Shown here one piece after another: positions 26,268-33,326 of a stretch of DNA of 33,326 nt. The position numbers were made by a program, and so were the translations under genes. This DNA comes from Candidatus Ozemibacter sibiricus (GTDB lineage: Bacteria; Muiribacteriota; Ozemobacteria; Ozemobacterales; Ozemobacteraceae): positions 1 through 33,326 of the forward strand of contig QOQW01000037.1 of assembly GCA_003327425.1 (NCBI GenBank), in the 5' to 3' direction. The notes beneath the pieces were generated by a model, which did not search any database, was not told the DNA's origin, and saw nothing but the letters and a program-made list of their open reading frames with translations. Position 1 is the stretch's first letter. Each line of letters starts with the position of its first letter.

Positions 26268-27058
26268 TGGAACTCGTCGTGCGCTTGCGGCTGGATACGG
26301 ACCTGCGTGCGATACCGATGGGCGAGCCACCAGTACACCCGATCCGGAAGCCAGGAAAGCAGGGTCATTCCCCAGGCGTGGTACCAGGGAAAGCGGATGA
26401 TGTCGTGGCCGGCCTCGATGCAGGCCAGAACATGCCGCACGCCGCGTTCGACCGGCCAGATGCCGGGCATGGGAAACCGGTTCTGCGCGCTCATCGGCGT
26501 TGCCACATAGCCCGGAGCGATGGTGATGACACGAATTGCAGAACCGTACAAGTCGATTCGCAGGCAGTCGAGATAGCGTTCCAGCGCGGCCTTGGAGGCG
26601 CAATACGCCCCGCCGCGCGGCATGCCGCGAACCGCCGCCATGCTGGTAAACCCGGCCAGCACCGCCTCCGGCCGGCGCCGCAACCCAGGCAGGGTGAGAT
26701 CGATGAGGCGCACCGCGCCTTCGAAGTTCACCCGGATGGTGTCGAGGGTGCGCGCGAGATCAGGCGCTTCGACGAAATCGGGCCGGGAAACGCCAGCACA
26801 GTAGAACACCCCGTCGAGGTCGGGGGCTTCCCGCTGCAGGAATTCCCCGAGGCGCGCGATATCTTCGGGGCGGCGCACATCGCCGGGGTGCAGGAGCAAC
26901 CCGCCTTTGCCGCGGAAATCGGGATCTTCCGCCAGCGCCCCAGCCCGGCGCGAAAAGGCAATGACCCGATTCTCCCGCTGCAACAGCTGGCGAACCAATT
27001 CCCGGCCCAGGCCGCTGGTGGCACCGACCACCAACAGAGTGCGTTGCGTGAGCTTCAT
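26249..27058 (-). CDS. Short-chain dehydrogenase/reductase
   Basis: A 269-residue classical SDR, an NAD(P)-dependent oxidoreductase. It has the cofactor loop GATSGLG (Gly12, Gly16, Gly18), Asn111 in IRVNFEG, and the catalytic Ser139, Tyr152 and Lys156 (FTSMAAVRG and YCASK). The end beyond about 215 is aromatic and basic (WYHAWGMTLLSWLPDRVYWW), a pattern of SDRs acting on lipids at the membrane surface, such as 3-ketodihydrosphingosine reductase-like enzymes; this is suggestive only. The ATG at 27058 follows the upstream stop by four bases and its 3-prime end overlaps the epimerase gene, so the three genes form one operon. The exact substrate is unknown. Confidence 0.92.
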   Translation of the reverse strand: MKLTQRTLLVVGATSGLGRELVRQLLQRENRVIAFSRRAGALAEDPDFRGKGGLLLHPGDVRRPEDIARLGEFLQREAPDLDGVFYCAGVSRPDFVEAPDLARTLDTIRVNFEGAVRLIDLTLPGLRRRPEAVLAGFTSMAAVRGMPRGGAYCASKAALERYLDCLRIDLYGSAIRVITIAPGYVATPMSAQNRFPMPGIWPVERGVRHVLACIEAGHDIIRFPWYHAWGMTLLSWLPDRVYWWLAHRYRTQVRIQPQAHDEFQWPVEP

Positions 27059-27062
27059 GGGC

Positions 27063-28109
27063 TCAACGACTGGCCCGCAGGGAAGCATCGTAGGCCAGCA
27101 GAGCCTTGAGATAGGCCTGCAGGTCGCTGCACGTGCCGAACAGGTTCAACAGATAGGGGACATCGAGGGGAAAGGCCTTCCCATCGATGGAGAGGGTGAT
27201 TCCCGGGTCGGCGCGCATCCGGCCGATCCGTTTGATGGTCAGGTTCTCTTCCTGGGCGCGGGCCAGGAAGGCTGGTTCGCGGGCGGGGGACACCGCCAGG
27301 ATCAACTCGTACTCCCCCATGCCGAAGACGTTGACCAGCCACAGCGGAAAGCGGATCTTCTCGGTCAGGGCGACCAGGGGCGGCGCGTAGAGATCGGGCG
27401 CGTGTTCGAAGTCGATCCCCACCCCGTTGAGATCGGCCAGGATCGCCAACCCCTGCAGCAGCGCATCGCTCGTGTCGATGGAACACGACACGAAGGGCGC
27501 CAGCGCCAGGCCTTCCTTGAGACGGGCCACCGGCTTGTACTCTTTTTCCAGGGTCGCCCACAGGCCTTTGTCGACCTGGGAGGCGATGCCCAGCAAGTTG
27601 CCCGTGCCAAGGGGGCCCGTGATGTACAAGAGATCGCCGGGCGCGCCGCCCACCCGCAGCGTGGGCTCGGCGCGAGCGATGGTTCCGAGAGCGGTACAGG
27701 TGAATCCAGGCTCGGACGCGAAGTTGGTATCGCCACCGAGGCAGTAGGTGCCATGAGCGCGCACCGCGGCATCGACACCGTTGAAGAACGCCTCCTGCCA
27801 GGCCGCCTCGGCGGTGCGCGGGAAGCTGACGGCGACCAGCACGCCGAGTGGCGAGGCCCCGACCGCGGCCAGGTCGCTGAGACTGTGGGCCACCACGTTC
27901 CAGCCCAGGATGAAGGGATCGCGGATGATCCCGAGGGCGTATTCCTCATGGATGCCATCGACGGTCGCGGCCAGCCACGACCCGTCGGCCATCCGCACGA
28001 TTTCGGCATCGGCTTGATGGGTCCGGTTGCGCTGCTGCGGATGTCGTTCCAACCGCGCGGTCAAACGGTTGATCAGCGAAAACTCCGTATACTTCTCCAA
28101 CCCAGCCAT
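27063..28109 (-). CDS. AIR-synthase-related, thiamine-monophosphate-kinase-like protein
   Basis: A 348-residue member of the PurM/ThiL/SelD fold. Matches to ThiL in order: TVDGIHEEYA in place of the TTD-VEG-HF segment, SLSDLAAVGASPLG, LGGDTNF, DTSDALLQGLAILAD and GMGEYELIL in place of the GGEDYEL box. The N-terminal GDDAA metal/ATP motif of genuine ThiL is altered to QADAE. It therefore may not phosphorylate thiamine phosphate; it could act on another substrate or have lost catalysis. GAAAGGAT lies upstream of the ATG at 28109, and a candidate extended -10 promoter is nearby. It heads the operon with the SDR (gap of four bases) and the epimerase. No thiamine genes are close, which weakens a thiamine role. 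Confidence 0.82.
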   Translation of the reverse strand: MAGLEKYTEFSLINRLTARLERHPQQRNRTHQADAEIVRMADGSWLAATVDGIHEEYALGIIRDPFILGWNVVAHSLSDLAAVGASPLGVLVAVSFPRTAEAAWQEAFFNGVDAAVRAHGTYCLGGDTNFASEPGFTCTALGTIARAEPTLRVGGAPGDLLYITGPLGTGNLLGIASQVDKGLWATLEKEYKPVARLKEGLALAPFVSCSIDTSDALLQGLAILADLNGVGIDFEHAPDLYAPPLVALTEKIRFPLWLVNVFGMGEYELILAVSPAREPAFLARAQEENLTIKRIGRMRADPGITLSIDGKAFPLDVPYLLNLFGTCSDLQAYLKALLAYDASLRASR

Positions 28110-28145
28110 GGCTGCATCCTTTCTGGAAGAACGAGTCTGCGGCCC

Positions 28146-28154
28146 ATGATACCA
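28146..28154 (-). promoter_or_regulatory. Candidate extended -10 promoter for the ThiL-like operon
   Basis: On the minus strand TGG-TATCAT (TATCAT at 28146-28151) is an extended -10 element about 37 bases before the ATG at 28109. No convincing -35 is seen. Confidence 0.45.
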
Positions 28155-28236
28155 CAGCGAGCAATGCAGGCATTCGGGGCCGATCATCCCTCAACCGCAC
28201 GGCAACATCAAAGGCATCGGGTCGGTCAGCGTGAGA

Positions 28237-28283
28237 AATTCCAACTGCAAAATGTAAGGGTTTTCCCTTACAACCTGGGAATT
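28237..28283. repeat. Nested inverted repeats upstream of the lipoprotein promoter
   Basis: An inner perfect 8-bp stem TGTAAGGG-TTTT-CCCTTACA (28253-28272) is enclosed by AATTCC/GGAATT (28237-28242 and 28278-28283). The block ends three bases before the -35 box of the next gene. It could be an operator or a hairpin that insulates the two divergent transcripts. Confidence 0.65.
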
Positions 28284-28285
28284 AG

Positions 28286-28314
28286 TTGACTGTGGGGGGG
28301 GTACATGATATATT
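28286..28314 (+). promoter_or_regulatory. Sigma-70 promoter with a G8 tract in the spacer
   Basis: TTGACT (28286-28291) and TATATT (28309-28314) are exactly 17 bases apart, and eight consecutive G (28294-28301) fill much of the spacer. The ATG of the lipoprotein gene follows at 28346. Loss or gain of a G by slippage would move the spacing to 16 or 18 and change promoter strength. Confidence 0.72.
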
Positions 28315-28345
28315 TCCTCCGCAATTTCTCCCACGGGAAGTTCGT

Positions 28346-30709
28346 ATGTTGCGAAGGATCCTGAGTTGTTGTCTGCTTGGCGCCTTCTTGTTGGCCGTGG
28401 TGTTGAACACCGGCTGTGGCGGTGGAGGCGGAGGAGGAGGCTTTTTTGCCGGTCTGGCGACGTTCGTTCTGATCGTTGCGGCCACCGGTGGTACCGCCGG
28501 CACGGCCGCGGCGTTCGCCGCCAACGTTCGCACTTCACCCCAGAGTGCTGTTGCCGCCCAGGCGGCCGTCCGGACCATCAGCATCAATGGAGACAAAATC
28601 AAGGTCAAGATCACTCCGATGAAGGACGGACAAGCCGTAGGGGCGACTCTCTATATCAATACCGCTGACTTGAAGGCCGAGGGACAGGTATTGAAGGGGC
28701 AGTCGACCGTTGAATACTCCCAGAAAGAATTCCGGGTCGAGATCGTGAGCGGCGATTCCGAGATCGTCCTCCTGAAAGGCATCAAAGGGGTAGAGGCCAT
28801 CCCCGCCGATACGAAGGTCAATGCCGCCATCGACCCCGTCGAAACCGCCAAGGCGATCACCTATGAAAAATGGGTGTCCGGCAGCCCCGACAAGAGCTTT
28901 GCGGCCTTCGAATACAATCTTGCCAAAACCACGGGCGCCGTCGCTTCCTTGACCGACCTGGCCAATACCATCCAGACCACGTTGGCCAACCACACGGCTC
29001 CTTTCACCACCCAGATCCTGGAATCGTCCACCATCCAGGACACCGCCCAGGCCAACGCCTCCGGCATCTCGAAGGACGTTCCGCCCACCACCGTCCCCGA
29101 GACCAAGACCATTTCCGACCCTGTCGAGCAACCCTCTACCCAGGTGAAATACGCCATCGCCGAGTCGACCAACACGGCGCTGACCGGCGTTCCCCTTCGC
29201 AGCCTGCGGATGGAAACCGCCCCCATGGCGCCCAGCGTGGTTCCCGTCATCGGTGGCAACACCGCCCTCAACCTCGAGGGCATGAAGAACATCCTCATGA
29301 CCGCCCTCACTGGTGGCACCCGCGTCTATGATGGCCCCGAGGTCGACAACCCCGAGATGATGGTTGCCACCTTCACCGAGACCGCCGTCTCCATCGAACA
29401 GTACCGGTACACCGTCATCTGGGGTTCCAATCCCCCTCAAATGCAGCGGAACCCTTATCCTTCCATTCGCCGAGTGCTTTCCAACATCAAGGCGCAAAAG
29501 ACGGGCGATGTCGTCACCCAAATTGAAATCGGTGCCAGTTCCACCCTTGAATTGGTCGAAATCAACGGGCAGACCGGCGCCATACTCCAACGGAATGTCC
29601 TGAAAATCGTCAACGATGGCCTTACTGGCGTCATTGGGTTCCGCGAATACAACAATCAAGGTATTTTCTACCCTGAAGCCCTGAACACCAATTGGACCTA
29701 TCGTTACACCCAAAGCGCCAGTGAAACCGTCAATGTAACCCTTAATGGCAACCTGATCGTAGATTTCGAGACCCAGGAATACGCAAATAACACCGTGGCG
29801 GAGACCATCCGTGGGCGCCTCAGCCTGTCTGGCATTTCCGGCTCCATGTCTGCCACCAAAGGCTTCTTGTACGGCCAGTATTACTACGGCACCACCCCGA
29901 TGGGATTTCCCTTCGCTCCCAAGGTGAACTTTGGGGCCTTGAATTCGGATGATGGAGCGGCCAACCTCAACCTTGGAACCACGGTGGTCATTGCCGGCTC
30001 TGGGAAATCGACCAGTGGCATTTCTCTCGACAATCTGACCATCACGCTCAATAATGTACAAAAGTCCGGTTCTGGACGAACCCTGACCTTCTCCTGCAGC
30101 AATTCCTCGGTCAACACCCTGCTCACCTACACCGGCAGCTCGCCCGAAGCCTATGGGTACATCAAATCGCTGGCCGTGGCCATCTCCAATTTCTCGTTCA
30201 ACTCGGCCAACAATCCGATGGTACCCAACGGGACGACCATCACCGTCACCAAGGTCAACACCGACAACACCACCGATACCATCACGTATACAACGGAAAA
30301 CAACCAGATCGTCCTTTCCTCGGGCAGCACCAAATTCGGTGGTGGTCGCGAGACGGTGACCAATCTGGCGAACGGCGACCTCCAGGTCCAGGGAGAGGTC
30401 ACCCTGGCCAACTCCAACGGCAAGAAGGTATCCCTGAAGTATACCGCGACCAAGGCCAAGAGCAGTGGCGACATCACGGTGACCGTGAACCTGAGCGGCG
30501 AGATCGTCACCGGAACCATCGCATTCACGCTGACCCCCAACAGCACCACCACGCTGATCACCAACGGGACGTACCAGGCGGGCAGCGTTTCCGGCACCTT
30601 CACGCTGAATCGCAATGGCACCGGCATGCTGACCATCGGCAACCAGACCCTCAACTTCGCTCTCCACGGTACCGGCTCGCCCCTGGCCTCCCTCCTTGCC
30701 CTCCAATGA
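28346..30709 (+). CDS. Large Thr/Asn-rich putative lipoprotein
   Basis: A 787-residue secreted protein of unknown function. The signal peptide ends at VLNTGC; Cys24 is the likely lipidation site although the residue at -3 is Asn, an atypical lipobox. A run of eight Gly follows the Cys as a flexible spacer. After an Ala/Thr-rich segment, the protein is rich in Thr, Asn, Val and Ser with beta-strand alternation, particularly from about 390 to the end, where short units such as GTFTLNRNGTGMLTIGNQ resemble surface beta-repeat proteins. No Cys pairs or enzyme motifs are obvious. Base composition is less GC-rich than the neighbouring genes. GGGAAG lies before the ATG at 28346. Its promoter has a G8 spacer tract, suggesting variable surface expression. 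Confidence 0.83.
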   Translation: MLRRILSCCLLGAFLLAVVLNTGCGGGGGGGGFFAGLATFVLIVAATGGTAGTAAAFAANVRTSPQSAVAAQAAVRTISINGDKIKVKITPMKDGQAVGATLYINTADLKAEGQVLKGQSTVEYSQKEFRVEIVSGDSEIVLLKGIKGVEAIPADTKVNAAIDPVETAKAITYEKWVSGSPDKSFAAFEYNLAKTTGAVASLTDLANTIQTTLANHTAPFTTQILESSTIQDTAQANASGISKDVPPTTVPETKTISDPVEQPSTQVKYAIAESTNTALTGVPLRSLRMETAPMAPSVVPVIGGNTALNLEGMKNILMTALTGGTRVYDGPEVDNPEMMVATFTETAVSIEQYRYTVIWGSNPPQMQRNPYPSIRRVLSNIKAQKTGDVVTQIEIGASSTLELVEINGQTGAILQRNVLKIVNDGLTGVIGFREYNNQGIFYPEALNTNWTYRYTQSASETVNVTLNGNLIVDFETQEYANNTVAETIRGRLSLSGISGSMSATKGFLYGQYYYGTTPMGFPFAPKVNFGALNSDDGAANLNLGTTVVIAGSGKSTSGISLDNLTITLNNVQKSGSGRTLTFSCSNSSVNTLLTYTGSSPEAYGYIKSLAVAISNFSFNSANNPMVPNGTTITVTKVNTDNTTDTITYTTENNQIVLSSGSTKFGGGRETVTNLANGDLQVQGEVTLANSNGKKVSLKYTATKAKSSGDITVTVNLSGEIVTGTIAFTLTPNSTTTLITNGTYQAGSVSGTFTLNRNGTGMLTIGNQTLNFALHGTGSPLASLLALQ

Positions 30710-30771
30710 CCTCACAGTTTCCGGGTCCTTGGGCCGGGAACCACATCTAGGGTGACCCTTTTTGACAATCA

Positions 30772-30799
30772 GGTGTCGCGTGGGCAACCACGCGACACC
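30772..30799 (+). terminator. 12-bp hairpin terminator after the lipoprotein gene
   Basis: A perfect 12-bp stem (30772-30783 with 30788-30799) is closed by the GNRA-type loop GCAA, about 60 bases past the stop at 30709. The following CGTTTC is only a weak T stretch. Confidence 0.68.
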
Positions 30800-30950
30800 C
30801 GTTTCAGAGCGGTTCCCCGGTACTGCATGAAGATACCTGGAAGCCCCAAGAAGACCTGAAAAAGTGTCCCTGGAATTCGAGAAACGCCACGCGAATTTCA
30901 AGATCCCGCCTTGACGAACTCCCCATGATGTTCAGCTTCTCACTTCAACA

Positions 30951-32354
30951 ATGATCTATGTCTCAAATCACCTTTTCGCCAGATCATGGCGCAAAGCTTT
31001 TATCACCTTCAGCGCAATAGCCTTCCTCCTATGTCCAGCGTCAGCGCCCGCCGTGGACATCTATGGCCTGATGTCCCTGCCGCCCCTTCCCCCGCCTCTC
31101 GCCTCGCCATCCTATCGCCTTGCCCAGAACGCCTTTCGGCTCACTTCGACGTGGGAAGAAATGTACCGGAAATGGCTCGACGGCCAGGAGGTCGCTCGTT
31201 TCACCGGATCCCGGCAGGATGCTCGCCTCGAATGGGGCATCACCCAACGATTCGGCCTGGCGGGACATTGGCGAATCGACGGGCGTCAGGACTTTCTGAA
31301 TCGCGAAACAGACAACCTCGATCCCTTCGATTTCCGAAACCACGAAGAAGCCGACACCCTGGCCCTTCGTTGGTGGGGGAATGACGCGGCAGTAGAATAC
31401 GAGGCCAGCCGATCCACCGACCGTTTTTCCGGGCGGTTCACCCTTCATCCCAACCTGGTGAAAGCGCTTGGTTCGCAGCCCGATCTCGATTTCAGAACCC
31501 GTGCCGGCACCAACGCCCTTCGCGCCACCTGGGCCTGGAACGATCTGCAGTTCATCGGCGAAACCTCACGCAGCATCATCGACCATGCGATTCGCACGCT
31601 GAATAGCCGAATCGCTCTTGTGGTTCCGCTTCGACGTGTGGTTCGCGAACTTGGCGGCACCATTGCCGTGAACAGCCGCGATCTGGTTCAGCCCTTTTTC
31701 CGTTGGCACCGCCGATACGATCGAGGAACGGGGGTCAGCGAAAAAGACGGTCGGTTCATCTTCGGCCGCACCCAATCTGACCTGACGCTGACCACCCATG
31801 CCTTTGGCCTGACGGTGAAACGGCATCGTCGGCCCTGGTTCGTCGAGTATGCGCGCCACAGCCTGTCTGGAACTGAAACCCTCCGCAACAATCTGATCAC
31901 CCTCGACCCCCTGTTCCTTTTCGCCACCAATGAGGTCGGGACGCTGGTGAACATTCCCCAGAAATACCCCTGGTCGACCCGGATCGGCGGCAAGTTCCGA
32001 TTGCCTCGGAACTTCTCTGGGGAGTTGCAATATGCCCTTTCGGAAATCAGCTTCAACACGATACAAACCAACGATAAAATCTCTTTTTTCCGCAGGCGCC
32101 GGGAGCAATCCACAGACATTCGGGATTTCCGATACCGAGTCCATCGGTCGGAACTGGCCTTTCACCGCCCCGATCGGCACGGTGGCTGGTCGGCCCTGCT
32201 TCGCCTGCTGGTTCCACAGGAGATTGCTCGCCCGCCCAAAGAAGGGATGCCTGGGCCACCTGCTCCCGCTCCCGGGCCCGCTCCAGTAAAGGCAGAAGAA
32301 AAAATACGGGGCGGGTGGCAGCTCACCCTGGAGCGAACCTTCCTTTTCAAGTGA
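30951..32354 (+). CDS. Predicted outer-membrane beta-barrel protein
   Basis: A 467-residue protein with a signal peptide (about 1-35, ending in ASAPA before VDIYG). The mature part shows repeated alternating polar/hydrophobic strands with many Arg, Phe and Trp residues (RLEWGITQRFGLAGHWRI, TRIGGKFRLPRNFSGELQYA), acidic-basic turns, and a C-terminal strand LTLERTFLF just before the final Lys, similar to the closing strand recognised by the Bam machinery. A Pro/Ala-rich stretch (about 428-448) precedes it. No exact family is recognised. The ATG at 30951 has no strong ribosome binding site. It follows the lipoprotein gene after a terminator, and converges on bpt with only ten bases between stops. 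A porin or a surface anchor role is possible. Confidence 0.8.
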   Translation: MIYVSNHLFARSWRKAFITFSAIAFLLCPASAPAVDIYGLMSLPPLPPPLASPSYRLAQNAFRLTSTWEEMYRKWLDGQEVARFTGSRQDARLEWGITQRFGLAGHWRIDGRQDFLNRETDNLDPFDFRNHEEADTLALRWWGNDAAVEYEASRSTDRFSGRFTLHPNLVKALGSQPDLDFRTRAGTNALRATWAWNDLQFIGETSRSIIDHAIRTLNSRIALVVPLRRVVRELGGTIAVNSRDLVQPFFRWHRRYDRGTGVSEKDGRFIFGRTQSDLTLTTHAFGLTVKRHRRPWFVEYARHSLSGTETLRNNLITLDPLFLFATNEVGTLVNIPQKYPWSTRIGGKFRLPRNFSGELQYALSEISFNTIQTNDKISFFRRRREQSTDIRDFRYRVHRSELAFHRPDRHGGWSALLRLLVPQEIARPPKEGMPGPPAPAPGPAPVKAEEKIRGGWQLTLERTFLFK

Positions 32355-32364
32355 GGGAAGCCGC

Positions 32365-33081
32365 TCAGCGAGTCATGGTCTCCGCCGGGACCCAGTTTCC
32401 TTCCGGGGTCAGGATCTCGCAGGGGCGGTAGAGAGCCTTGTACTCCATGCTGGGACAGCCACGGACATAGTAGCCAAGATAGACCCAGGGCCGTTGGCGC
32501 TGCCGGGCCAGCTCGATGGTTTGCAGAATAAGGTAGGTGCCGAAGCTGCGGCGGGGCTGCGACAAATCGTAGTAGTGGTACACGGCGGAAACCACGTGGG
32601 GCGTCAAATCAACCAGCATTACCCCGCGCAGAGCCTCGCCTTCCCAAAGCGTGATTTCGAGCGCAGGAATGAGATTGAAAACAAAACTGAGGCAATACCC
32701 CGTTTTGCTTTCGGAGTGCCGGGGCCAGGTTTTTCGGGTCTGCTGCGCCCGATGGTAGGAGGCAAAGAGGGCGAGCCGTTGGTCATCGACCTGGGGTTCC
32801 CCGAGGCGCACCTCGAGCCCACGGTTCCTGGCCCATGCCCGCATTTGACTGCGATTGGGCCGGAAGGTTTCGACCGATACACGAATCGGTCGACATTCCT
32901 GGCATCCGAGGCACAAGGGGTGGAACATGGCCACGCCGAACTTCCGCCACCCTTGATTCATCCGAGCCTCATACTCGAAAGGGGATAATCGGCTGTAGAT
33001 TTCGTATTCGAGGATGGCCTTCCGATCGGGAAGGTAGGAACACCGATCGGGGCCTTGAATGAACCGATCAAGAATGATCAT
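32365..33081 (-). CDS. bpt: Aspartate/glutamate leucyltransferase (N-end rule)
   Basis: Transfers Leu from Leu-tRNA to the N-terminus of proteins beginning with Asp or Glu, marking them for ClpS-ClpAP degradation in the cytoplasm. The 238 residues match the length of Bpt. The N-terminal Cys cluster is Cys14 (in DRCSYLPDRKAILEYE), Cys57, Cys60 and Cys63 (FHPLCLGCQECRPIRVSV), followed by FRPNRSQMRAW. The C-terminal GNAT-like half contains LRGVMLVDLTPHVVSAVYHYYD and WVYLGYYVRGCPSMEYKALYRPCEIL, which are family hallmarks. The start at 33081 was chosen because the family begins near this point; the adjacent AGG offers a weak binding site. It lies alone, between the rRNA operon and the beta-barrel gene. 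The assignment is firm at family level; whether it transfers Leu or Arg depends on lineage. Confidence 0.92.
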   Translation of the reverse strand: MIILDRFIQGPDRCSYLPDRKAILEYEIYSRLSPFEYEARMNQGWRKFGVAMFHPLCLGCQECRPIRVSVETFRPNRSQMRAWARNRGLEVRLGEPQVDDQRLALFASYHRAQQTRKTWPRHSESKTGYCLSFVFNLIPALEITLWEGEALRGVMLVDLTPHVVSAVYHYYDLSQPRRSFGTYLILQTIELARQRQRPWVYLGYYVRGCPSMEYKALYRPCEILTPEGNWVPAETMTR

Positions 33082-33201
33082 CCTGCCCCCCCGCAGGGAA
33101 CATCTTTTTTCGAGTTGCTCAGGCCAAAGCCAGCAGAGTTTTTGGGGGTCGGGTTTCCGGGGCCATCCGATGCAGCGAACGGAAACATCGTCCGTACATG
33201 C

Positions 33202-33231
33202 GAACCCCCCAGGATTGGTCCTGGGGGGTTC
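33202..33231 (-). terminator. Strong hairpin downstream of the 5S rRNA
   Basis: A perfect 13-bp stem (33202-33214 with 33219-33231), rich in G and C, has a four-base loop and begins only a few bases after the 5S 3-prime end. No T tract follows on the minus strand, so it may act with Rho or serve as a processing signal. Confidence 0.7.
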
Positions 33232-33234
33232 ATG

Positions 33235-33326
33235 ATCTTGGCGGCGACCTACTTTCCCACACAGCTGCCCATGCAGTATCATCGGCGTGTCCGGGCTTAA
33301 CTTCCGAGTTCGGAATGGGATCGGGT
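33235..33326 (-). rRNA. rrf: 5S ribosomal RNA, partial
   Basis: Read on the minus strand, the segment holds the highly conserved core CCGAACTCGGAAGTTAAGCC and ends with GTAGGTCGCCGCCAAGA, typical of bacterial 5S rRNA. About 30 bases of the 5-prime end lie beyond the window. The 3-prime end is estimated (33235-33237). The orientation means that 23S and 16S genes are expected to the right. Confidence 0.95.

Noticed and set aside
27063-28109. Naming this gene thiL.
   Set aside because: Two of the diagnostic motifs are altered and no thiamine genes are adjacent.
1-33326. Search for tRNA genes, CRISPR arrays, insertion sequences, integrases, attachment sites and replication origins.
   Set aside because: None was seen: no cloverleaf-like segments, no regularly spaced direct repeats, no transposase or integrase motifs.

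Overview
This is a GC-rich, gene-dense stretch of chromosome from a Gram-negative (diderm) bacterium. The diderm assignment rests on a TolC-type outer-membrane protein, a predicted outer-membrane beta-barrel, two lipoprotein-type signal sequences and an RND-superfamily exporter. Most proteins are only family-level matches, so the host may be a little-studied lineage; I cannot name the taxon from sequence alone. The window ends inside a 5S rRNA gene on the minus strand, so an rRNA operon lies just beyond the right edge.

Layout. (1) 1-3791: a minus-strand operon of an NHL-repeat lipoprotein, a membrane-bound GAF-GGDEF diguanylate cyclase and a small two-helix membrane protein, joined by near or true stop/start overlap. 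(2) 4169-8890: plus-strand housekeeping and envelope genes: a zinc-ribbon membrane coiled-coil protein, a secreted hypothetical protein with a strong ribosome binding site and a hairpin terminator, gpmA (phosphoglycerate mutase) and a TolC-family protein. (3) 9025-11778: a hybrid histidine kinase with four PAS-like regions and a C-terminal receiver domain; a 16-bp perfect palindrome lies just before its start codon. (4) 12063-19470: the most unusual part. Three genes joined by ATGA and TGATG overlaps follow a good sigma-70 promoter. They encode a B12-binding-type radical SAM enzyme, an ATP-grasp/phosphohistidine-swivel enzyme shaped like rifampin phosphotransferase, and a 1179-residue fusion of a disordered region, a class-III aminotransferase and a cyanobacterial-type acyl-ACP reductase domain with its catalytic Cys. 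(5) 19818-23671: a secreted protein with a near-consensus promoter, then an RND/MMPL-like exporter. (6) 23719-28109, minus strand: an AIR-synthase/ThiL-like protein, a short-chain dehydrogenase and an NAD-dependent epimerase packed as one operon, then a HEAT-repeat protein and a SAM methyltransferase. (7) 28237-32354: a large Thr/Asn-rich lipoprotein whose promoter has a G8 tract between -35 and -10, then a predicted beta-barrel. (8) 32365-33326: bpt (N-end-rule leucyltransferase), a strong hairpin and the 5S rRNA.

Working interpretation (inference): regions 4 to 6 may form a biosynthesis and export locus. The fusion enzyme could reduce an acyl thioester to an aldehyde and transaminate it to a long-chain amine. 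The radical SAM enzyme, kinase-like enzyme, epimerase, SDR and methyltransferase could tailor the product, and the RND protein could export it. Only the three-gene core is tightly linked by sequence evidence; membership of the other genes is guesswork from proximity.
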